Shown here piece after piece: positions 51,120-59,200 of a stretch of DNA of 64,000 nt. The notes under the pieces were generated by a model. That model made no database searches and was not told where the DNA came from. It was given only the letters and a program-made list of their open reading frames with translations. Each line of letters starts with the position of its first letter. The first letter of the stretch is position 1. The translations under genes were made by a program, and so were the position numbers. Source of the stretch: an uncultured Prevotella sp. (GTDB lineage: Bacteria; Bacteroidota; Bacteroidia; Bacteroidales; Bacteroidaceae); the NCBI GenBank assembly GCA_900315835.1, contig ONAR01000016.1, positions 29,761 through 93,760 of the forward strand. Direction: 5' to 3'.

Positions 51120-52115
51120 TTACGTCCCCGAAGCCCTACTCTCTTTTCCTGAAATATTTTTTCGGGATATTGCCCCACCATCTTGGCGGGTGCTATTTCC
51201 CTTGTTGATGATATAGATGCCCGCCGTGGCCAGTGCGCCGGCAAGGACATATTTCCAATAGAACGCCTCGTGCAGGCAGAGACAGGAGCTGACGGCCCCG
51301 ACAACGGGAATCAGCGAGTTGTAGATGGCCACCTTGCCAATCGGATTGCAGGTGAGTAGTTTGTTATAGAGCGTGAAGCCCACCGTGCTGATGCAGATGA
51401 GCAGAAACAGCCACAGCAGGCCTAAGGCCGTGACCTTCGGCAGCGCGCCCCCAAAGAGGAGGCCGCAGACGACAAGGATGATGCCGCCGAGGGCGAGACT
51501 GTAGCCCGTACCGACAAAGACATTCAGCCGTTTGCCAAGACCACGCGTCAGCAGCGATGCCGTAGCGCCACAGAGCGCGTTGAGAATGATCATGCCATCA
51601 CCGAGCCACGTGAAGCGGCCGCTGTCGGCGCCACCTAAGTTCAGCGACAGAATGCCGGTAAAGCCAATGACGCAGCCCACCACCTTGCGCAGCGTCATGC
51701 GGTCGCTCTTGAAAAAGATGCAGGCCAGAATGACCACCGAAAAGACGCTGAGCGAGTTGAGGATGGCTGCCCGTGAGCCCTCGCTATGGGACAGGCCTAT
51801 ATAGAAAAAGGTGTAATGGAGCGTGGTGTTGACAAGACAGAACAAGAGGATGAACCACCAGTCGGCGCGTTGCCTGATGTGAAAGTCCTTGTGGGTGGTG
51901 CGTGCCATGGCCAGTACCAGCAGTCCGGCAATAGTAAACCTGATACCGGCGAAGAGCATCTTGCTGCCCGTCATCTTCGGCGTTATCTGAAACTCGGCAT
52001 AGCCCAACTTGATCAGCGGATAGGCAAAGCCCCAGGCAATAGCTGACGTAAGGGCAAACAGCGCCACGAACAGCGGACGCTGGAAAAGGGATATCGTATT
52101 TCTTGATTTCATCAT
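51120..52115 (-). CDS. EamA/DMT superfamily transporter
   Basis: A 331-residue protein with ten membrane segments in two EamA halves (SAIAWGFAYPLIKLGYAEFQ; LYNKLLTCNPIGKVAIYNSL). It belongs to the same superfamily as the gene at 18031-18912 but is clearly a different branch. The last 25 residues (STRQDGGAISRKNISGKESR and beyond) are polar and basic and run into the pseudogene region, so the original C-terminus may have been replaced. Substrate unknown. The hypothetical gene at 52148 lies upstream on the same strand. Confidence 0.88.
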   Translation of the reverse strand: MMKSRNTISLFQRPLFVALFALTSAIAWGFAYPLIKLGYAEFQITPKMTGSKMLFAGIRFTIAGLLVLAMARTTHKDFHIRQRADWWFILLFCLVNTTLHYTFFYIGLSHSEGSRAAILNSLSVFSVVILACIFFKSDRMTLRKVVGCVIGFTGILSLNLGGADSGRFTWLGDGMIILNALCGATASLLTRGLGKRLNVFVGTGYSLALGGIILVVCGLLFGGALPKVTALGLLWLFLLICISTVGFTLYNKLLTCNPIGKVAIYNSLIPVVGAVSSCLCLHEAFYWKYVLAGALATAGIYIINKGNSTRQDGGAISRKNISGKESRASGT

Positions 52116-52147
52116 TACTTTCGCTGCTCTTTCAAATCGGGATACGC

Positions 52148-52549
52148 TTACTCTATGTTCATCGGAGCTGCATTTTCAAACTTTGTTCCTTTGCTGAATA
52201 CGTCCGGTAACCGTGCTGCGGCAAAACGCAGCTTGGCCTCGTCATCAGGAAGAGGATATTTTGCACTTTCACAGTAATCATCAATCACCTTGCTGGCATT
52301 CAGCATCGATTGCTTCTCTTTTCCGGTGACGATGGGAATATCATGCGCGCCAATATCGTCGTATACTACTTCGTGGTTAGGAGGCAACAAGGCAAACAAC
52401 TTCTCCCCTGTGTCCGCATGACTCTTGAAATACTGCATGTATTGCTCAGGAGTCAGCTCCAGGAAATCGCTCTCCTTGGGGATATACTCCATTTTCATCA
52501 TAACCTGTATGGCAGGTCCTACATTGAAGATTAAATCGAAAAAATCCAT
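52148..52549 (-). CDS. Hypothetical protein
   Basis: A 133-residue soluble protein from ATG 52549 (MDFFDLIFNVGPAIQ); an ATG two codons earlier (52555) is equally possible. It has no signal peptide or membrane segment. Distinct stretches are ELTPEQYMQYFKSHADTGEK, YDDIGAHDIPIVTGKEKQSM and PLPDDEAKLRFAAARLPDVF. I do not recognise the family. A TATTTTTG box is at 52615-52622 (minus strand). The EamA gene begins 32 bp downstream, so they may be co-transcribed. Confidence 0.65.
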   Translation of the reverse strand: MDFFDLIFNVGPAIQVMMKMEYIPKESDFLELTPEQYMQYFKSHADTGEKLFALLPPNHEVVYDDIGAHDIPIVTGKEKQSMLNASKVIDDYCESAKYPLPDDEAKLRFAAARLPDVFSKGTKFENAAPMNIE

Positions 52550-52766
52550 AGGCAAACATTATCGAAACCCTGTGTCACTGGTTTTTGAATTACTTGTTTT
52601 GGAATAACTAATTGCAAAAATAGTAATTTCAAAGCGTACTTCCAAGGTATAGGCATGGTTTTTCTCATCTGTACTTCATTTCTATACTATTGCAAGTATC
52701 GCCAACTTCCGTAATTTGGGTTGGCAACACCACAATATGGATAAGCCGCAAACGAGAAGAATGTTG

Positions 52767-52774
52767 TACCTTTG
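52767..52774 (+). promoter_or_regulatory. -7 box of the Dxs-like gene
   Basis: TACCTTTG, 32 bp before ATG 52807. No good -33 TTTG. Confidence 0.55.
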
Positions 52775-52806
52775 CACCTGGAAAATAAAACAAACAGTAG
52801 AAGTAC

Positions 52807-54576
52807 ATGTATATAGAAAACATCAACAGTCCCAAGGACTTGAAATCTCTGACCATAGAACAGCTCGGCGTGGTGGCTGAGGAAGTAAGACAAGGCGTGC
52901 TCAACCGTGTGAGCCATCACGGTGGTCACGTAGGACCTAACCTCGGGTTCACCGAGGCTACGGTGGCCCTGCATTATGTCTTCGACGCTCCCGAGGACAA
53001 GATTGTCTTCGATGTCTCCCACCAGAGCTATCCCCACAAGATGCTCACCGGGCGCAAGGACGGTTTCCTCAATGTGGACAGCATGGACGGCATCTCGGGA
53101 TATTCCTCTCCATTGGAGAGCCCCGTGTATGACAACTTTGAGATTGGCCACACCTCCACCTCCATCGCCCTGGCTACAGGACTGCAGAAAGGCCGCGACA
53201 TCCTTGGCGGCAAAGAGAATGTCATCGCCGTCATCGGCGACGGCTCGCTCTCGGGCGGCGAGGCTTTCGAAGGACTCGACACCGCCGCCGAACTGGGCAC
53301 CAACATCATCATCGTCGTCAACGACAACGAGATGAGCATAGCCGAGAACCATGGCGGGCTCTACCGCAACCTCAAACGTCTGCGCGAGAGCGGCGGTCAG
53401 GCAGAGTGCAACTACTTCCGGGCCCTCGGCTTCGACTACCTCTACGTCGAGCGAGGCAACGATGTGGGCAGTCTCGTGGAAGCTTTCCGCAAGGTCAAAG
53501 ACATCGACCATCCCGTGGTGGTACACATCCACACCGAGAAAGGGCATGGCTACGCACCTGCCGTGGCCGACAAAGAGCGCTGGCACTGGAGCATGCCCTT
53601 CCATCTCGAAGACGGCAGCCCGCTCTCCCCGTCGCAGGGCGGCAAGTCGATGAGTATGTTGCTCGGTGACTGGCTCTTCGAAGAGATGCAACGCGACAAG
53701 AAGCTCGTGGCCATCACCGCCGCCGTACCCGCTGCCCTTGGCTTCACCAAAGAGCGTCGTGAAGCCCTCGGGAAGCAGTTCGTCGATGTGGGAATTGCCG
53801 AGGAAGAGGCTGTGGCCCTTGCCTCCGGCATGGCCAAGAGAGGCGCACGGCCGGTGTTCAGCACCTACGCCACCTTCCTCCAGCGCACCTACGACCAGTT
53901 GGCACAGGACCTCGCCGTCAACGGCAACGCCGCCGTCATCAACGTGCTCGGCGCCAGCGTCTATGGCATGAACGACTTCACGCACATCTGCTTCTTCGAC
54001 ATTCCCATGATCAGCCATATCCCCAACCTGGTCTATCTGGCTCCGACCACGTGGGAAGAGCTGCGCGCCATGGAGAGCTGGGCCATCCGGCAGGATAAGC
54101 ACTCGGTGGCCATCCGCGTGCCCGCCTTCGGCGTAGCACATGCCACAGAGACCCTGGACAGTGACTACAGCGACCTGAACAAGGCTGTGGTGGCTCATCG
54201 TGGCAATCGCGTCGCCATCATCGCCGTGGGCGACTTCTTCCAAAAGGGTGAGGCTGTAAGGCAGCTGCTCGCCGAAAAAGGCATCGACGCCACGCTCATC
54301 AATCCGCGTTATCTCTCCGGCCTCGACGAGCAGCTCTTGGATGAGCTGAAGGCCGACCACACTGTCGTCGCCACTATCGAGGACGGCAGCATCGACGGTG
54401 GCTACGGGGAGACGGTGGCCCGCTTCTATGGCCCGTCGGCCATGCGCGTGCTCAACTTCGGTGTGCGCAAGATGCTCTACGACCGCTATGACGTAGACCA
54501 GCTGCTCACCGACAACCATCTGCAAGACCAGCAGATTGCCGACGACATCATGCAAGTCGTCAACAGCATCAAATAG
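52807..54576 (+). CDS. dxs: 1-deoxy-D-xylulose-5-phosphate synthase (short/divergent Dxs)
   Basis: A 589-residue thiamine-diphosphate enzyme of the Dxs/transketolase group, somewhat shorter than the usual 620-640. The N-terminal part has GGHVGPNLGFTEATVALHYV, SHQSYPHKMLTGRKDGF and the TPP motif GDGSLSGGEAFEGL...NDNEMSI; typical Dxs reads GDGALTAGMA here. HTEKGHGYAPAVADKERWHW, ATFLQRTYDQLAQDLA and a C-terminal transketolase domain follow. It should condense pyruvate and glyceraldehyde-3-phosphate for isoprenoid and thiamine/pyridoxine synthesis. ispH is in the same window. A second canonical Dxs may exist elsewhere, so a different acceptor remains possible. Confidence 0.82.
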   Translation: MYIENINSPKDLKSLTIEQLGVVAEEVRQGVLNRVSHHGGHVGPNLGFTEATVALHYVFDAPEDKIVFDVSHQSYPHKMLTGRKDGFLNVDSMDGISGYSSPLESPVYDNFEIGHTSTSIALATGLQKGRDILGGKENVIAVIGDGSLSGGEAFEGLDTAAELGTNIIIVVNDNEMSIAENHGGLYRNLKRLRESGGQAECNYFRALGFDYLYVERGNDVGSLVEAFRKVKDIDHPVVVHIHTEKGHGYAPAVADKERWHWSMPFHLEDGSPLSPSQGGKSMSMLLGDWLFEEMQRDKKLVAITAAVPAALGFTKERREALGKQFVDVGIAEEEAVALASGMAKRGARPVFSTYATFLQRTYDQLAQDLAVNGNAAVINVLGASVYGMNDFTHICFFDIPMISHIPNLVYLAPTTWEELRAMESWAIRQDKHSVAIRVPAFGVAHATETLDSDYSDLNKAVVAHRGNRVAIIAVGDFFQKGEAVRQLLAEKGIDATLINPRYLSGLDEQLLDELKADHTVVATIEDGSIDGGYGETVARFYGPSAMRVLNFGVRKMLYDRYDVDQLLTDNHLQDQQIADDIMQVVNSIK

Positions 54577-54840
54577 CAGAGTTTCTGGCCAAGCAGGGCC
54601 ACACAGTGTATGGCGCAGCCCGCCGCGTAGAAAAGATGTAGCCGCTCAAGGCCTTAGGCGTGAAGCCCATCCGCCTCGACGTGACCAGCCAGGAGAGTGT
54701 CGGCGAGGCTGTGGAGGCCATCATCAAGGCCGAGGGCCGCATCGACGTGCTCGTCAACAATGCCGGTTACGGTTCCTATGGTGCTGTGGAAGACGTGAGC
54801 ATGGAGGAAGCACGCAAGCAGTTCGACGTGAACATCTTTT
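54576..54840 (+). pseudogene. Short-chain dehydrogenase (SDR) fragment
   Basis: Directly after the dxs stop, another frame reads EFLAKQGHTVYGAARRVEKM, an internal TAG, then PLKALGVKPIRLDVTSQESV, GRIDVLVNNAGYGSYGAVED and MEEARKQFDVNIF, where it breaks off. This is the N-terminal half of a classical SDR (NNAG motif) without its start, the TGxxxGIG segment or the YxxxK active site. It is non-functional. Confidence 0.85.
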
Positions 54841-54924
54841 TGTTAAAAAATAAAGCCACAGGCTTTGTCGGCTGTGCCCTTCTCCAATTTTGATACATTC
54901 TCGGTTTCCTGCACGGTCTATCCA

Positions 54925-55683
54925 TCACCGGTCAATGTCGTAGCCATAGAGTGCGAAGTCGCCTCGAGCGGGATCGCTGGGAAAGGCCTCGCCCAGCTGT
55001 CGCGTGAGGTCAACGACGGCTTTCCATCCCGCTGACTTCACACGGGCAATCTCCAGTTGGTTAGCGGTCTGGAGCACATGGATGTCAAGCGGAACGTATA
55101 GGTTGGCTTTGTCGATGAAACTGCTCCACAACCCCAAATCCACGGGCGAGCCGTCGCGCACCATCCACCGCAGGAACATACAAGGACGCTTGCAAGCAGA
55201 GGTGTAAGGAGATGGCACCAGACCCTTAATGCCATGTCTGCGAAAGAAAGTGGCCAGGGCGACCAGCACGGACTCCACATCGGAGACACCGGACATATCC
55301 TGCCGTACTGCCTCACTTGCAAACGCGCCCAGACTGCCATACTCGCAGAAGAGATCGTGCAAGGCCGTGAGCAACCGGTGGATGTCGGCATAGGTGTAGA
55401 GCCGGTAGTAGCACTGGTCTGAAGAAACGATACCGTCTGCATATCCGCCACCGGCAATCCACCTGTATGGACGTCCTCCGGCCAGGCGCATCAGCTGATC
55501 GATCTTCGGCATAAACTGCTTGCGCGAACCATAACTGAGACACATGGCCAGGAAGGCCATCGTTTCCTGGTCAAGAGGGTCGGCGACCTGATGCATGAAC
55601 CACGAGGGATCGCCCTGGATGAACCCAATGGTCTCGTAGCGGTTGGCGAGACCGACAAGTAGATGACGTAAAGCAGCTTTCAT
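54925..55683 (-). CDS. TIGR02757 (DUF2400) family protein
   Basis: A 252-residue cytosolic protein with family features: FIQGDPSWFMHQVADPLDQE near the start, the ALATFFRRHGIKGLVPSPYT block, SACKRPCMFLRWMVRDGSPV, and LDIHVLQTANQLEIARVKSA near the end. The helix-rich fold and the PLDIHV motif recall HhH-GPD-type base-excision enzymes, but the function of TIGR02757 is not established. It is transcribed alone toward the SDR remnant. Confidence 0.9.
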   Translation of the reverse strand: MKAALRHLLVGLANRYETIGFIQGDPSWFMHQVADPLDQETMAFLAMCLSYGSRKQFMPKIDQLMRLAGGRPYRWIAGGGYADGIVSSDQCYYRLYTYADIHRLLTALHDLFCEYGSLGAFASEAVRQDMSGVSDVESVLVALATFFRRHGIKGLVPSPYTSACKRPCMFLRWMVRDGSPVDLGLWSSFIDKANLYVPLDIHVLQTANQLEIARVKSAGWKAVVDLTRQLGEAFPSDPARGDFALYGYDIDR

Positions 55684-56286
55684 CGTTTCTCTTTGTTTAT
55701 TCCCTCATTGCAGGACTCACAGGCCGGGCAATGGAGGATCAATCGTGTATTTTCCTTGCAAATATCGCAATAATTATTGAAAAGTACAAGGAAAAAGGAA
55801 TTATTGGTGTCCGCTAAATAGATATAACGACTTATGGAATCCCTTTGGTTTAAAGGAATCCCGCTCTAAGCATTATGCGACAAGCCCCTCCTTCAATTTT
55901 CCTCCCAATCCTTTTCCGGGTGTTCCAATAAAGGCTGTAGTATATCTTGCCGAACACCTTCTCCGGCCGCCTGGCGTTGGCATCAGCGGGAACGGCCAAA
56001 CTGTCGGGTTCAAGTTGGCCTTTTGCCGCCTCCATCCTTGCCGTTTCTCACCATCAAATGGGTTGAACGAGAAAGTGTGGCGACCGCTTCGTTGAACTGA
56101 GACGGTCGCCACAGTTCAACGAAGCGGTCGCCACAGTTCGTCGTTACGGCCATATCGTCTTGTCATTTTGCCCAGTCCGGCTCCACAATCGGCCTGTCTC
56201 CTGGTGTCTTTCACTTTATTTAGAAGTTTAAAACCGCCATTTTCGTTTATATTAATTACCTTTGCAATCAAACAAAAGTATTACCG
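55684..56286. other. Intergenic region with a long inverted repeat
   Basis: About 600 bases without a credible gene. It holds the hairpin at 56076-56135 and a -7 box TACCTTTG at 56257-56264 for the downstream gene. Two short minus-strand frames (55850-56112) have no supporting features. Confidence 0.6.
56076..56135. repeat. Perfect 23-bp inverted repeat
   Basis: 56076-56098 (TGTGGCGACCGCTTCG plus TTGAACT) is the exact reverse complement of 56113-56135. The 14-bp spacer contains a further GGTCGCCAC. It could form a long hairpin or be a protein-binding site; it lies about 120 bp upstream of the -7 box of the next gene. Confidence 0.85.
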
Positions 56287-59200
56287 ATGAAGAAAGTCAT
56301 TCTAATTGCACTCACCCTGGTCCTTTCTCTTTCCGCCATGGCTGACGACTACAGCAAGCTTTGGAAAAAGGTGGAGGACGCGAAAAATAAAGATTTACCA
56401 CGTACACAAGTCAACCTACTCGACCAAATCGCCAACCAAGCCACACGCGACAAGGCTTACGGTCATCTGCTGAAGGCCGAGTTGATGCGCGGTCAGTGTA
56501 TGGCCGCTATCTCACCCGACTCCCTGGCGCCGGCGCTGTCACGTCTCGAACAGCGGCAGAAGACCGCCGATCCGGTGCTGCAAGCCGTCTACGCCTCTGT
56601 CCTTGGAGCCCTCTATAGCACCAATCCTCTATACGGTAACGAAGTGAAGGTCGATGCAGAGAGCAAGGCATGGTACCGTCGTTCGCTGGCCAACCCCGAC
56701 TTGCTGGCCAGCCACAAGTGCGCTGAGTATGAACCGGCAGTGGTCAAGGGTGACTACAGCAAGGCGTTCAATGGCGACTTGCTCCATGTCATCGGCATGC
56801 AGGCCTCGGCCTTCAAACTGTTGGCCGACTACTATGAGGCTCACGGCAACCGCGCGGCGGCGTGCCTCTGCGCCCTGTTGGACGTGAGGCAAACGAAGCA
56901 GCAGTTCAGCAGCAGGCGCCTGCGTCCATTGTACATCCGCCGGCTCGACTCGCTCATCACGCGCTATGGTGACCTGCCTGAGGGCGGCGAGGTGGCGATA
57001 GAGCGCTACGACGCGATGTCGGCCAATGCCTATGCCAGCGAGCAGGAACGCTATCAATACACCGTCGACGCCACCAGGCGCTGGAGCTCCTGGTCGCGCA
57101 TCAATGAGCTGAAAAATGCGCAAATGAGACTGCTGGCACCTATGATGACTTATACCTCGGAAGATAATCTCGTATTGCCCAATACGCCTGTTAAGTTGAA
57201 TTTCACCTCACTGCGCAATGTCAGCAACCTGTGCGTCAGCATTTTTAAGGTGAATGTGGACGGCAACAGGGAAATCGGCGACGTTGACTACCAAAAGACC
57301 TTCGCCGCGTTGAAGCCCTATGTTGATGGAAATGCGCTTCAGACGGTTGTGCGCAGCTATGACAATCCGGCCTGGCAGACTCACAAGGACTCCATCCTAC
57401 TCAACGGTCTGCCCGTCGGCGTGTATCTCATCGAGGCAAGAACCAGCGGATCTATGAATGCGGTAAGACGTAATATGCTGTATGTCAGCAATCTTTATAC
57501 GATGTGGGTTTCCGAGCCCGGAGCGCGCTGGCGCTTTGCCGTAGTCAATGCCACGACCGGCACGCCGGTAGCCGGTGCCAGACTGTCACTGACGAAAAAA
57601 AAGAACGGCAAGACAGGCCTGACGACACTCACCACCGACAACAACGGTGAGGCACAGTTCGCTTACGACCGCCTCGCCAACTACACCTTATGGACGTACA
57701 CCTCCGGCGACCGGGCTTCAACCCGGCAGCAGCTGACATTCTATTATGACTGGAGCGGCAATGAGGAACCCAATTACCGTGCCAACATTTATACCGACCG
57801 CGGCATCTATCGCCCGGGGCAGACCGTGCACGCGTCGGTCATCGCCTGGAAGGCAGACAAGAAAACGCTGAAATCGGCTCCTGCGACCAGTCTGCCGATG
57901 AAGTTCCGTCTGACGGATGCCAATGGCAAGGTGGTGGGCGAGCAGACGGTCTCCACCGACACCTATGGTTCGGCCGCAACCGATTTCGCCCTCCCGGCAA
58001 CGGGTTTGACGGGCAACTACTATCTCACGGTCACCGGTGAAAAGTATTACGCCCGGTGTGGCATGCGTGTGGAGCAGTACAAGCGCCCCACCTTCGAGGT
58101 GACCTTCGACGAATACAAGGAGGCCTACAAGGCCGGCGACACCATCAGCGTGCGCGGCGTGGCCAAGACCTATAGCGGCATGCCCGTGCAGCACGCGAAG
58201 GTGTCCTACACCATCAGCCGCAATCAGGGCCCCTGGTGGTGGAGGCGCTACGCCAGTGAGCAGCTCGACCAGGACACGCTGACCACCGACGGCCAGGGCG
58301 CGTTCATTGTGAGACTGCCCTTGAACTACCCTGCAAACCAGGATGCCACCAGTCAGCTCTTCAATTTCGATGTCAAGGCAACGGTGACCGACGTGGCCGG
58401 TGAGAGCCATGAGGCCAGCACCTCCATCCCGTTGAGCGAGCGCACGACATTCCTTGAGACCAACCTGCCTGACAAGACCCTGCGCGACAGCCTGCAGACC
58501 ATCACCTTCAGCTACCGTAACCTGCAGGGCGAGTCCATTGCCGCCACGGTGAGCTATCGGTTTGATGACGGCCGCTGGCAGCAGGCCAAGGCCGGTGAGG
58601 CTGTGCGGATTACCGGGAAACTGGCTTCCGGCGTGCATCATTTGGAGGCCGTCTGCCAGACCGACACAATCCGCCGTGATGTTGTGGTCTTTACCCTCAA
58701 CGACAAGCAGCCCGCCACCCGTACGCACGACTGGGCCTACTGTTCTGCAACGCAGTTCCCCACCGACGGCCGCCCGGTCTATGTGCAGCTCGGCGCATCC
58801 GACGATGCCACCTGTATCTACTACGACATCATCGCCAACAAGAAGATCATCGAGCAGGGCCGCAAGATGGTCAGCAACGCTGTTTTCACCCTCAGCTTCA
58901 AATACGACAGCAGCTATGGTGACGGGCTGACCGTCAACGCCGCATGGGTGGTCGGCGGCAAGCTCTACGCCCACCATTATTTCATCTCCCGTCCCGTACC
59001 CGACAACCGGTTGCGTCTGACGTGGAAGACGTTCCGCGACAAGCTCACGCCCGGGCAGGGCGAGCAGTGGACGCTTCATGTGGCCTCGCCCAACGGCAAG
59101 CCCGCCAAGGCTACCCTGCTCAGTACCATGTATGACAAGAGCCTTTACGCCATTCAGCCGTTCAACTGGTCGTTTGAAAATACATTCGACTTCTATGGCT

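Noticed and set aside
52687-54555. Minus-strand open frame of about 620 codons
   Set aside because: Antisense shadow of the Dxs-like gene; a by-product of high-GC codon use.
54841-54924. Terminator after dxs
   Set aside because: Only a 6-bp AAAGCC/GGCTTT stem with a 3-base loop is visible, too weak to call.
55850-56112. Two overlapping minus-strand frames of 61 and 79 codons
   Set aside because: No signal peptide, domain or promoter; one runs into the inverted repeat.
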